Assembly: GCA_963834685.1 (NCBI GenBank)
Contig: CAWICW010000009.1
Span: 124,001-188,000, forward strand
DNA length: 64,000 nucleotides
Direction of reading: 5' to 3'
Source of the DNA: Palsa-504 sp963834685
Lineage (GTDB): Bacteria; Actinomycetota; Actinomycetes; Streptosporangiales; Streptosporangiaceae
The notes under the pieces were generated by a model. That model was not told where the DNA came from. It ran no database searches and saw nothing but the letters and a program-made list of their open reading frames with translations. This document shows positions 34,276 to 42,646 of this stretch, one piece after another. The position numbers were made by a program, and so were the translations under genes. How positions within the stretch are numbered: the first letter of the stretch is position 1; each line of letters opens with the position of its first letter.

Positions 34276-35028
34276 TCAACTCGTTTCTGCGCTGACCAGG
34301 AGCTCCAGGCGGGCGTGCAGCAGGGCCCGGTGGGCCACCACGTCGTCGACCTGATCGGGCTGCTCCGGGCACTCGCCCGCGCCAATGGCGCGGTTGAGCC
34401 TGCGGCGGGCATCGGCGGCGCCGATCATCTCGAACACCACCAGCGGGTCGTCCTGCGCCGCCTGCTCGGTTTCCGCGCGCAGCCCGGCGGCCTTGGCCAC
34501 CCAGGCGTCCCTGATCTTGCCGCCGCGGGCGTGGTCGATCAGCACGGACACCGCGTGCTGCCGGTCGCCGTAGGCGAAGGTCATGGTCAGCGACTCCTGG
34601 CGGCCGCCGACGTCGGCGTAGTGCCAGCAGTCACCGACCCGCGGGGAGCCGAGCGTGGCGGCCCAGGGCGGGTCGGCCACGCCGCGGGCCGATACCCGGG
34701 CCGCGGCCTGCCCGGCGGCGGTCCGCAAGCCGGGCGAGCCGAGCGCGGCGAAGACGCGCAGCAAGGCCAGGGATTCCGGGGTCGAGGCCGCCTCCGCGGC
34801 GGGCACCAGCGACCGGGTCAGGGCCTCCATCAGCGAGGCCTGGCCCGCGGCCGACGCGGCCAGCGCGCCGATCAGGTCCGAGCCCCACAGCTCCGCGTCG
34901 ACCGGGTCATCGATCTGGCCCAGGATGCCGGTCGCCTCGGTCAGCACGCCCGCGAAGGTCTCCTCCACCGCCACGGGGGCGAAGAGCCTGGCGACGTCGG
35001 GATCCGCAGGGGGTTCGTCCGCACTCAT
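34276..35028 (-). CDS. Conserved hypothetical protein
   Basis: 250 residues, soluble and Ala-rich with no signal peptide. The N-terminal half is helical; the centre holds a beta-like segment (VGDCWHYADVGGRQESLTMT) and the end is acidic. I do not recognise a family. It is convergent with the PHP gene and divergent from the aminotransferase gene, the latter gap holding a tandem repeat. Confidence 0.7.
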   Translation of the reverse strand: MSADEPPADPDVARLFAPVAVEETFAGVLTEATGILGQIDDPVDAELWGSDLIGALAASAAGQASLMEALTRSLVPAAEAASTPESLALLRVFAALGSPGLRTAAGQAAARVSARGVADPPWAATLGSPRVGDCWHYADVGGRQESLTMTFAYGDRQHAVSVLIDHARGGKIRDAWVAKAAGLRAETEQAAQDDPLVVFEMIGAADARRRLNRAIGAGECPEQPDQVDDVVAHRALLHARLELLVSAETS

Positions 35029-35050
35029 GCCGTGCAGGATAGGGCCTCGT

Positions 35051-35099
35051 CCGGGAAGTGCGCCCGGAAGTGCGGCCCGGAAGTGGGCCCGGAAGTGGG
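35051..35099. repeat. Four tandem 12-13-bp repeats in a divergent promoter region
   Basis: Four copies of CCCGGAAGTG(C/G)G lie head to tail in the 122-base gap between the divergent genes at 35028 and 35151. The GGAAGTG core is identical in all four. Even spacing of about one helical turn suggests a row of protein-binding sites as one explanation. Confidence 0.8.
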
Positions 35100-35150
35100 C
35101 AGAGCAACGGGACGAGGCCCTGGGCCCGGCCGGGTCCGTAGGCTTCGTCC

Positions 35151-36353
35151 ATGGGAAACGGCTTCGAGGACCTGGACCTGGACCGCCTGCGCCGGCGGCG
35201 CAGCGAGAAGTGGCGGCTGCACCCGCCGGACGTGCTGCCCGCGTTCATCGCGGAGATGGACTACGACCTGGCCGAGCCGGTGCTCGCGGCGCTGCGGGCG
35301 GCCATCGACCGGTCCGACTGCGGGTACGCGTACCCCTCGGGGCTGGGCGAGGCGTTCGCCCGGTTCGCCGCGGGCCGGCACGGCTGGGCGGTCGACCCCG
35401 GCCGGGTGCACCTGGTGCCCGACGTCATGGCGGGCGTGGAGGCCATCCTGCTGCTCACCACCGAACCGGGTGACGGGGTGGTCATCAACACGCCGGTGTA
35501 CCCGCCGTTCTTCGAGCACATCCCCAACGCGGGCCGCCGCGTGGTCGAGGTGCCGCTGGCCCGCCGGGACGGCCGGTGGGAGCTCGACTTCGACAGGCTC
35601 GAGGCGGCGTTCGCCGCCGGAGCGCGCGGGTACCTGCTGGCCAGCCCGCACAATCCGACCGGGCGGGTGTTCAGCGCGGCCGACCTCGCCCGGATCGGGT
35701 CGCTGGCCGACCGGTACGGGGTCACCGTGATCTCGGACGAGATCCACGCCTCGCTGACCCTGCCCGGCGCGCGGCACACGCCGTTCGTGGCGGCGGGGGA
35801 CGCGGCGGCCGAGCACGGGGTCACGCTGGCCTCGACGTCCAAGGCGTTCAACGTGGCCGGCCTCAAGGGCGCGGTGGCGGTGGCCGGCTCGCCCGCCATG
35901 CAGGCCGTGCTGAACCGGCTGCCCGCGGCGTGCCAGTACGGGGCGGGCCTGCTCGGCGTGCTCGCCTCGGAGGCGGCGTGGAACTCCGGGGACGAGTGGC
36001 TGGACGCGCTGATCCGGCAGCTCGACCACGTCCGGGCGGAGTTCGGCCGGCTGCTCGCCGAGCGGCTGCCGCGGGCGCGGTACGTCCCGCCCGAGGCGAG
36101 CTACCTGGCCTGGGTCGACTGCGCCGAGCTGGACCTGGGCCCCGAGCCGGCCGAGGTGTTCCTGCGCCGGGGCCGGGTGGCCCTGGGCCGGGGACTGAAT
36201 TTCGGCGCGCCCGGCGACGGCTTCGTCCGGGTCACGATCGGTACCAGCAGCGCGCTGCTGGCCGAGATCGCGGACCGGATGGCGGCCACCGCGGCGCGGG
36301 GGTTACGCGCCGCTACGGCTCCCGGACGAAGCAGCCGGCCAGGTGGTCGTTGA
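35151..36353 (+). CDS. MalY/PatB-family PLP aminotransferase or C-S lyase
   Basis: 400 residues. Fold-type I: N-terminal WRLHPPDVLPAFIAEMDYD is the MalY/PatB hallmark; then SPHNPTGRVF, SDEIHASL and the Schiff-base Lys in STSKAFNVAGLK; C-terminal NFGAPGDGFVRV with the carboxylate-binding Arg. Members cleave cystathionine or cysteine conjugates (cystathionine beta-lyase). Its last 41 bases overlap the convergent tag gene. Confidence 0.9.
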   Translation: MGNGFEDLDLDRLRRRRSEKWRLHPPDVLPAFIAEMDYDLAEPVLAALRAAIDRSDCGYAYPSGLGEAFARFAAGRHGWAVDPGRVHLVPDVMAGVEAILLLTTEPGDGVVINTPVYPPFFEHIPNAGRRVVEVPLARRDGRWELDFDRLEAAFAAGARGYLLASPHNPTGRVFSAADLARIGSLADRYGVTVISDEIHASLTLPGARHTPFVAAGDAAAEHGVTLASTSKAFNVAGLKGAVAVAGSPAMQAVLNRLPAACQYGAGLLGVLASEAAWNSGDEWLDALIRQLDHVRAEFGRLLAERLPRARYVPPEASYLAWVDCAELDLGPEPAEVFLRRGRVALGRGLNFGAPGDGFVRVTIGTSSALLAEIADRMAATAARGLRAATAPGRSSRPGGR

Positions 36354-36888
36354 CGATGCCGCAGGCCTGCATGGTGGCGTAGGCCGTCACCGGGCCGGTG
36401 AAGGCGAAGCCTTGGCGCTTGAGCTCGGCGCTGAGCGCCTTGGACGCCGGGGTGGTGGCGGGCACGTCGGCCAGGGTCCGCGGCGCGGCGGCGGGCTCGC
36501 CCGCGTACTTCCAGACCAGCGCGCTCAGCCCGTCGGGCAGGCCGAGCGCGGCCCGTGCGTTGACGATCACGGCGTTGATCTTCGCCCGGTTGCGCACGAT
36601 GCCGGGATCGGCCAGCAGGCGCGCCACGTCAGCCTCGCCGAAGGCCGCCACCGCGGCCGGGTCGAAGCCGGCGAAGGCGGCGCGGAAGTTCTCCCGCTTG
36701 CGCAGGATCGTCAGCCAGGACAGCCCGGACTGGAAGCCCTCCAGGCACAGCCGCTCGAAGATCTTCGTGTCGCCGCGGACCGGCCGGCCCCACTCCTGGT
36801 CGTGGTAGGGCACGTAGTCCGGCGCGCTCAGGCCCCACGGGCAGCGCAGCAGGCCGTCCGGACCGGGGACCGGGCCCTGGTCCGTCAC
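36313..36888 (-). CDS. tag: DNA-3-methyladenine glycosylase I
   Basis: 191 residues. Typical Tag sequence: RCPWG, YHDQEWGRPV, LCLEGFQSGLSWLTILRKRENFR in the helix-hairpin-helix region, and the C-terminal zinc site residues (His and Cys in NDHLAGC). It removes 3-methyladenine from alkylated DNA. It follows the DivIVA-like gene with an ATGA overlap, the arrangement found in many actinomycetes next to dapD and LOG genes. Confidence 0.95.
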   Translation of the reverse strand: MTDQGPVPGPDGLLRCPWGLSAPDYVPYHDQEWGRPVRGDTKIFERLCLEGFQSGLSWLTILRKRENFRAAFAGFDPAAVAAFGEADVARLLADPGIVRNRAKINAVIVNARAALGLPDGLSALVWKYAGEPAAAPRTLADVPATTPASKALSAELKRQGFAFTGPVTAYATMQACGIVNDHLAGCFVREP

Positions 36889-37349
36889 CAGGTCTGCTCC
36901 TCCGCCGCGAGCGCGCTGTCGCCGGGCGGCGGGTCAGCGCCCTCGTCCTGGCCCGGCAGGCCGGACGGCGGTTCCGGGCTGGCCGGGTCGCCGTACTCCA
37001 CGGGTCGCGCGTGCTGGGCGCCGTGGACCCGGGGCGGCTCGGCGGGCTGGAGCCCGGGGGCGGCCTGCGCGGTCAGGTCCGCGAGCCGCTGCTGCAGGAA
37101 GGCGATCGTGACGTCGCGGTCGCGGACGGCCTGGGCGATCTGCTCCAGTGCCTCGTCGGTCACCTGCATGTTGTAGCCCCACAGGGCGGTAGGCGGGCGC
37201 AGCCGGGCGACGTCGGTGGCGGACACCGGGCCGAGGTCCAGCGGCGCGTGGTCGGCCTGCTCGTAGGCCAGTTCGCCGCCGCGCCCGGTGGCAGCGAAGA
37301 ACACGCCGGCGAGGATTACGACGGCGACCACGATCATGAGCACAGGCAC
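36885..37349 (-). CDS. Small membrane protein with DivIVA-like motif
   Basis: 154 residues. One N-terminal membrane helix (about 2-20), then a short domain containing LWGYNMQVTDEALEQIAQAV, reminiscent of the DivIVA/Wag31 N-terminal fold, a coiled coil (RDRDVTIAFLQQRLADL) and a Pro/Glu-rich tail. Homologues occupy this same slot between tag and the LOG gene in other actinomycetes. A role in cell-pole or envelope organisation is inference. Confidence 0.75.
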   Translation of the reverse strand: MPVLMIVVAVVILAGVFFAATGRGGELAYEQADHAPLDLGPVSATDVARLRPPTALWGYNMQVTDEALEQIAQAVRDRDVTIAFLQQRLADLTAQAAPGLQPAEPPRVHGAQHARPVEYGDPASPEPPSGLPGQDEGADPPPGDSALAAEEQTW

Positions 37350-37399
37350 ATATGCATCGTGCCACGCCCGGTGCGTGATGTCGCACCGGCGGGGCGGGC

Positions 37400-38161
37400 T
37401 CAGCCGCCGGGAGCCTGGCCGACGTGCGCCCTGCGGATGATCTCGACCACCTCGCGGGCCTCGTCCACGACGCTGATCAGGCCGAACTCCGCGTGCCCGA
37501 TGTTGCCCCCGGCCAGCATGGTGTCCTGGAGCCAGCCGAGCAGGCCGGACCAGTAGGACCGGCCGACGAGCACGATCGGGAACTTGGTGATCTTGCCGGT
37601 GGCGACCAGGGTCAGCGCCTCGAACAGCTCGTCCATGGTGCCGAAGCCGCCGGGCAAGACCACGAAGGCCTGGGAGTACTTGATGAAGCAGGTCTTGCGG
37701 ACGAAGAAGTAGCGGAACTCCAGGCCCACCTCGACGTAGTCGTTCAGGCCCATCTCGGTGGGCAGCTCGATGCCCAGGCCGACCGATACGCCGCCGGCCT
37801 CGACCGCGCCCTTGTTGGCCGCCTCCATGATCCCCGGGCCGCCCCCGGTGATCACCGCGTAGCCGGCCTTGACCAGGCCGGCGGCGATGGCTTCAGCGGT
37901 CAGGTACTCGCGGGTGCCGCGCTGGGTGCGGGCCGAGCCGAAGATCGAGACCGCGGGCCCGAGCTCGGCCAGCAGGCCGAACCCCTCGACGAACTCGGCC
38001 TGGATCCGCAGCACCCGCCAGGGATCGGTGTGCACCCAGTCGGCGGGGCCCCGCCGGTCCAGCAGCCGCTGGTCGGTGGTGGTCGCCGGTATCTGATTGC
38101 CGCGCAGCGTGACGGGACCCTGGCGACGGACCCGCCGGTGCGGCTCGGAATTAACGCTCAT
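37400..38161 (-). CDS. LOG-family phosphoribohydrolase (TIGR00730)
   Basis: 253 residues. GGGPGIMEAANKGA and LPGGFGTMDELFEAL are the nucleotide-binding and PGGxGTxxE catalytic motifs of LOG enzymes, which release the base from cytokinin-type or other nucleoside monophosphates. It lies 20 bases after dapD in the same direction and is likely co-transcribed. The bacterial substrate is not certain. Confidence 0.92.
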   Translation of the reverse strand: MSVNSEPHRRVRRQGPVTLRGNQIPATTTDQRLLDRRGPADWVHTDPWRVLRIQAEFVEGFGLLAELGPAVSIFGSARTQRGTREYLTAEAIAAGLVKAGYAVITGGGPGIMEAANKGAVEAGGVSVGLGIELPTEMGLNDYVEVGLEFRYFFVRKTCFIKYSQAFVVLPGGFGTMDELFEALTLVATGKITKFPIVLVGRSYWSGLLGWLQDTMLAGGNIGHAEFGLISVVDEAREVVEIIRRAHVGQAPGG

Positions 38162-38181
38162 CGTGTACTAAGAGTAGTCAC

Positions 38182-39018
38182 TCACGCGTCCACTCCGTGG
38201 TCCCGGAGGATGGCGTTCAGGGCCGATTTGTCGTGCCGGGCGCCCTCGGGCAGCCGCTTGAGGACGAGCAGGCACGGCATGCCGAACGTGCCGCCGGGGA
38301 AGGCCCGCGGCCGGGTCCCGCCCACGCAGACCGACCAGGGCGGGGCCTCGCCGCGCGGCAGTTCGGCGCCGGTCTCGGTGTCGATGACGTGCGTGGTCGG
38401 GGTGAGGATGGCGCCCGCGCCGAGCGTGGCGCCCTGGCGCACCCGGGCCCCGCCGACCACCATGCAGCGCGAGCCGATCATCGCCTCGTCCTCGACCACC
38501 ACCGGCACCGCGTTGGGCGGCTCGAGCACCCCGCCGATCCCCGCGCCGCCCGACAGGTGCACGTTCTTGCCGATCTGGGCGCCCGAGCCGACCGTGGCCC
38601 AGGTGTCCACCATGGTGCCCGAGTCCACGTAGGCGCCGATGTTGACGAACGACGGCATCAGCACCGCACCCGGCGCGACGTACGCGCCCCAGCGCACGAT
38701 CGCCCCGGGCAGGGCCCGCACGCCGTCCAGCCGCGTGGTCAGCGGCACCCGGTCGTCGTAGCGGAAGTCGCCCACCTGGGACCGGGCCATGGGGAGCACC
38801 CGGAAGGCCAGCAGGATGGCCCGCTTGGCCCGCTCGTCGACCACGACCTCGCCGGTGCCCGGGTCGACCACGGCCACCCGGGCCTGGCCTGCGTCGATCG
38901 CGTCCACCGCGCCGACCACCGCCGCGCGGGCCTGCTCGTCGGCCGGAGTCAGCTCCGTACGCCGCTCCCACAACTCGTCGATGATCTCGGGCAGCGGGGA
39001 CTGAAGCACAGTGCTCAT
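38182..39018 (-). CDS. dapD: Tetrahydrodipicolinate N-succinyltransferase, E. coli-type
   Basis: 278 residues. Succinylates tetrahydrodipicolinate in the succinylase branch of diaminopimelate synthesis. Left-handed beta-helix with the hexapeptide blocks FVNIGAYVDSGTMVDTWATV, GKNVHLSGGAGIGGVLEPP and EDEAMIGSRCMVVGGARV. These match the 274-residue proteobacterial enzyme. The mycobacterial and streptomycete DapD is longer (about 317-330) and differs in these blocks. Apart from this it sits in the standard actinomycete dap neighbourhood. Confidence 0.93.
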   Translation of the reverse strand: MSTVLQSPLPEIIDELWERRTELTPADEQARAAVVGAVDAIDAGQARVAVVDPGTGEVVVDERAKRAILLAFRVLPMARSQVGDFRYDDRVPLTTRLDGVRALPGAIVRWGAYVAPGAVLMPSFVNIGAYVDSGTMVDTWATVGSGAQIGKNVHLSGGAGIGGVLEPPNAVPVVVEDEAMIGSRCMVVGGARVRQGATLGAGAILTPTTHVIDTETGAELPRGEAPPWSVCVGGTRPRAFPGGTFGMPCLLVLKRLPEGARHDKSALNAILRDHGVDA

Positions 39019-39063
39019 GCTGCGCCAGCTTAGTGGTCCGGTTTAGCGGTACCGTCTGATGGT

Positions 39064-39984
39064 GTGTCGGCCCCAAGACCCCCTTCTCGCCGGCTGCGGG
39101 CCGTTCCCGTCATCGGATCCGCGCTGGTGCTGCTGCTGGCGGCGATCGGCTACCTGGCCTTCGGCGGGTCGCACCCCGGGGTCACCCCCGCGGCCCCGCC
39201 GCCGCCCGGATGCCAGGCGGGCACCGGGGTCGCGGCCATCCCGCTCGCGGTCAGCCAGGCGAGCATAGCCGCCACCATCGCGGGCGTCGCGGTCCGGCAC
39301 CGGCTGCCCCGGCAGGCGGTCACCATCGCCCTGGCCGCCGCCCTGCAGGAATCGCAACTGCAGAACCTGGACTACGGCGACCGCGACTCGGTCGGCGTGT
39401 TCCAGCAGCGCCCGTCGCAGGGCTGGGGCACCACCGCGGAGCTCGAGGATCCGGTCTACGCCACGACCAAGTTCTTCGCCGCGCTGGCCCGGGTGCCCGG
39501 CTACACCAAGATGCCGGTCGACCAGGCGGCCCAGGACGTCCAGCGCAGCGCGGACGGGTACGCCTACGAGCAGTGGGTCGAGGTGGCCACCCTGCTGGCC
39601 GGGTACTTCACCGGCAGCTCGCCGGCCGGCGTGTCCTGCTGGTACACCCCGGCGGGCCAGACGGACCTGGCCGGGGCGCTGCGGCAGCTGACCCAGACCT
39701 TCGGGCCGCAGGGCAAGGACGCTGTGCTGGTCACGATGGCTACAAGGGTGACCACGGACCGTTCGGACCATAAGAAAAAAGAGAGCGGCGTCGCGGTCGT
39801 GCACGTGCAGCGGGACGGGGCCTGGACGGTGGCCAGCTGGCTGGTGGCGCACGCCCAGCAGTACGGCATCAGCCAGATCCGGTATGCCGGCTACGTGTGG
39901 AATGCGGCCAATGGCAGTATGGGCTGGCAGCGGGCCAGCCGGACCGCGAGCCCGGTGCCGCGCGGCAGTATTGTCGCGGCCTAG
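39064..39984 (+). CDS. Secreted or anchored protein, possible lysozyme-like fold
   Basis: 306 residues from a GTG. Membrane segment (about 15-33), Pro-rich linker, then a conserved domain with AALQESQLQNLDYGDRDSVG and VFQQRPSQGWG. The Glu followed by QNL-Y-DRDSVGVFQQR recalls transglycosylase/lysozyme-like folds, where that Glu is catalytic. Two Cys (PPGCQAG, SCWYTP) may form a disulfide. It is a familiar actinobacterial family with no settled function. It is divergent from dapD and 83 bases upstream of fdxA. Confidence 0.8.
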   Translation: MSAPRPPSRRLRAVPVIGSALVLLLAAIGYLAFGGSHPGVTPAAPPPPGCQAGTGVAAIPLAVSQASIAATIAGVAVRHRLPRQAVTIALAAALQESQLQNLDYGDRDSVGVFQQRPSQGWGTTAELEDPVYATTKFFAALARVPGYTKMPVDQAAQDVQRSADGYAYEQWVEVATLLAGYFTGSSPAGVSCWYTPAGQTDLAGALRQLTQTFGPQGKDAVLVTMATRVTTDRSDHKKKESGVAVVHVQRDGAWTVASWLVAHAQQYGISQIRYAGYVWNAANGSMGWQRASRTASPVPRGSIVAA

Positions 39985-40067
39985 TCGAATGGCACTGAGT
40001 CGGCACCAGCCGCACAGCCGCCATACTGTGTTAGCAGCAGGGACAAGAACCACGAAGGAGCTCACCC

Positions 40068-40391
40068 GTGACCTACATCATCGCGCAGCCCTGCGTTGAT
40101 GTGCTTGACAGAGCATGCATCGAGGAATGCCCCGTCGACTGCATCTACGAGGGCGACCGCATGCTGTACATCCACCCTGACGAGTGCGTGGACTGTGGCG
40201 CGTGCGAGCCCGTCTGCCCGGTCGAGGCGATCTACTACGAAGACGACGTGCCCGAGCAGTGGAAGGAGTACTACAAGGTCAACGTGGACTTCTTCGCTGA
40301 CCTCGGCTCCCCGGGCGGCGCCTCGAAGGCCGGCAAGATCGGCAAGGACCACCCGGTAGTAGCGGCGCTGCCCCCGCAAGCCGAGGAGTGA
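40068..40391 (+). CDS. fdxA: 7Fe ferredoxin FdxA
   Basis: 107 residues, ATG after GAAGGAGCTCACC. The 3Fe-4S/4Fe-4S pattern is clear: PCVDVLDRACIEECPVDC followed by CVDCGACEPVCPVEAI, then the WKEYYKVNVDFF segment of actinobacterial FdxA. It is a small soluble electron carrier. Its stop overlaps dapC in a GTGA junction, a pairing conserved among actinomycetes. Confidence 0.97.
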   Translation: MTYIIAQPCVDVLDRACIEECPVDCIYEGDRMLYIHPDECVDCGACEPVCPVEAIYYEDDVPEQWKEYYKVNVDFFADLGSPGGASKAGKIGKDHPVVAALPPQAEE

Positions 40392-41521
40392 CCCTCGCCG
40401 GCCGGCTTCCCGCGTTCACCTGGGACCGGATCGCGCCGCTCGGCGAGAAAGCCCGGCTGCACCCGGACGGCGCGGTAGACCTGTCGATGGGCACGCCCGT
40501 CGACCCGGTGCCCGACGTGATCCGCGCCGCGCTGGCCCAGGCCTCGAACGCGCCCGGGTACCCGGCGACCTGGGGCACCCCGCGGCTGCGGGCCGCGGCG
40601 GCCGGCTGGCTGGCCCGCTCGCTCTCGGTCTCCGTGTCACCCGATGACGTGCTGCCGGTCATCGGCACCAAGGAGTTCATCGCCTGGCTGCCGGTCATGC
40701 TCGGCCTCGGGCCGGGCGACGTGATGGTCTACCCCGAGCTGGCCTACCCCACCTACGACATCGGGGCGCGGCTGGCCGGGGTTTCCGCGGTCGCCTCCGA
40801 CAGCCTGCTGGCCGCGGGGCCTTCCCGGGTGCGGCTGGTGTGGCTGAACTCGCCGTCGAACCCGACCGGGCGGGTGCTGCCCGTCGAGCACCTGCGCAAG
40901 GTGGTCCAGTGGGCCCGCGAGCGCGGGGCGGTGGTGGCCTCCGACGAGTGCTACATCACCCTGGGCTGGGACGCCTCGCCGGTCTCCGTGCTGCACCCGT
41001 CCGTGTGCGAAGGATCACCCGCGGGCGTGCTGGCCGTTCACTCGCTGTCCAAGCGGTCGAACCTGGCCGGGTACCGGGCCGGGTTCGTGACCGGTGACCC
41101 GGCGCTGGTCGCGGAGCTGCTGGCCATCCGCAAGCAGGCCGGAATGATAGTGCCGGGCCCGGTGCAGGCCGCGATGGTGGCGGCGCTTTCCGATGACGCG
41201 CACGCGGAGGCGCAGCGGGAGCGGTACGCGGCCCGGCGTTCGGCGCTTCGGGCGGCGTTCACGCAGGCCGGGTGGACGGTGGAGCACTCGGAGGCCGGGC
41301 TGTACCTGTGGCTGACGCACCCGGACCACGACTGCTGGTCGGCGGCCGAGCTGCTGGCTGGCGAATGCGGGATCCTGGTTACGCCGGGCTCGGTGTACGG
41401 TCCCCGCGGGGCGCGGCACGTGCGGGCGGCGCTGACCGCCACCGACGAGCGGGTGGCCGCCGCGGCGGCGCGGCTCGCGGCGCTGCGGCCTTCGCCTGCC
41501 TCGCCGTCTTCGCGGCCCTGA
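40388..41521 (+). CDS. dapC: N-succinyldiaminopimelate aminotransferase
   Basis: 377 residues from the GTG in the overlap with fdxA. Fold-type I: SPSNPTGRVLP, SDECYITL and the Schiff-base Lys in HSLSKRSNLAGYRAG. It makes N-succinyl-LL-diaminopimelate from the keto acid, the step between DapD and DapE. The fdxA-dapC pairing is the strongest support for the assignment over other aminotransferases. Confidence 0.92.
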   Translation: MTLAGRLPAFTWDRIAPLGEKARLHPDGAVDLSMGTPVDPVPDVIRAALAQASNAPGYPATWGTPRLRAAAAGWLARSLSVSVSPDDVLPVIGTKEFIAWLPVMLGLGPGDVMVYPELAYPTYDIGARLAGVSAVASDSLLAAGPSRVRLVWLNSPSNPTGRVLPVEHLRKVVQWARERGAVVASDECYITLGWDASPVSVLHPSVCEGSPAGVLAVHSLSKRSNLAGYRAGFVTGDPALVAELLAIRKQAGMIVPGPVQAAMVAALSDDAHAEAQRERYAARRSALRAAFTQAGWTVEHSEAGLYLWLTHPDHDCWSAAELLAGECGILVTPGSVYGPRGARHVRAALTATDERVAAAAARLAALRPSPASPSSRP

Positions 41522-41580
41522 TCTGGTTCCTCGCCGAACAGCGTCACCGGCACCCGGACCGGTCGGGCACAATACGAGGA

Positions 41581-42540
41581 ATGTTCCGCAGACGTGCCCC
41601 CCGACACGGGTTTACCGCTACTGTTCCCAGCCCGCCTCCCGCCACCGCCGGTCACCCCGCCGTCGCGCCTGCCGTGTCTCCCGCGCCCGCCGGGCCCGCC
41701 GCGCCCGCGCCGCGGTCGTCTGGGCGCGACCCGGCCGGGCCGCCGCCGCCGGGGCTCGACGTGAGCACGGCGCATCCGGCCCGGGTGTGGAACTACTGGC
41801 TGGGCGGGCGGGACTACTTCGCTGCCGACCGGGCCGCGGGCGAGCAGCTGAGCCAGGAGTTCCCGCACCTGGCCCAGACCGCGCGGGCCGAGCGGGCCTT
41901 CCTGGTCCGGGCGGTACGGTTCCTGGCCGGCCCGGCGCGGATCCGGCAGTTCCTCGACATCGGCGCGGGCCTGCCCGCCGGGGGCAACACCCACGAGATC
42001 GCGCAGCGGATCGCGCCCGACACCGGGATCGTCTACGCGGACAACGACCCGGCCGTCCTGGTCCACGCCCGCGCCCTGCTGCAGAGCCCGATGCTGGCCA
42101 GCACGCCGGAGGGCACGGTCAGCTACGTGGACGCCGACCTGCGCGACGTGACCGCGGTGCTGGCCGGGTCGGCGCGCATCCTGGATCTCGAGCGGCCGGT
42201 GGCGCTGATCATGCTCGGCGTGCTCGGCCACATCGACGACCAGGGGGCGGCCCGGTCGATCACCAGCCAGCTGATGGACGCGCTCCCGCCGGGCAGCTAC
42301 CTGGCCATCGCCGACGGCGTGGCCGGGACCGGGCCGGCCGACGACGCGCAGCAGCGGTACAACGACGCGGCGCCGGTGCCCTACCACCTGCGCTGGCCGG
42401 ACCAGCTGGCCAGCTTCTTCGACGGGCTGGACCTGATCGAGCCCGGCGTGGTGCCGTGCCCGCGGTGGAAACCGGACGCGTCGGGCGGCGCGGCACCGGA
42501 CGGGGCGGCCGCGTACTGCGGGGTGGCGAGGAAGCGCTGA
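41581..42540 (+). CDS. SAM-dependent methyltransferase, DUF574 (PF04672)
   Basis: 319 residues from an ATG directly after a GAGGA; a GTG at 41761 is closer to the start of most relatives. A Pro/Ala-rich N-terminal extension (1-60) precedes the domain with PARVWNYWLGGRDYFAADR, FLDIGAGLPAGGNTHEIA and YADNDPAVLVHARA, the family signature. Such genes are abundant in actinomycetes. The substrate is unknown; several are tied to small-molecule or RNA methylation. Confidence 0.9.
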   Translation: MFRRRAPRHGFTATVPSPPPATAGHPAVAPAVSPAPAGPAAPAPRSSGRDPAGPPPPGLDVSTAHPARVWNYWLGGRDYFAADRAAGEQLSQEFPHLAQTARAERAFLVRAVRFLAGPARIRQFLDIGAGLPAGGNTHEIAQRIAPDTGIVYADNDPAVLVHARALLQSPMLASTPEGTVSYVDADLRDVTAVLAGSARILDLERPVALIMLGVLGHIDDQGAARSITSQLMDALPPGSYLAIADGVAGTGPADDAQQRYNDAAPVPYHLRWPDQLASFFDGLDLIEPGVVPCPRWKPDASGGAAPDGAAAYCGVARKR

Positions 42541-42646
42541 CCGGCGTTTCCGGCCCCCGGTCCACGCCGGCGTTCATGTACGCAAGAAACCGCCGCTAGG
42601 GCGCGGTTTTACGCAATGATCCTCCGCCGACACGCATGATCGGCAC

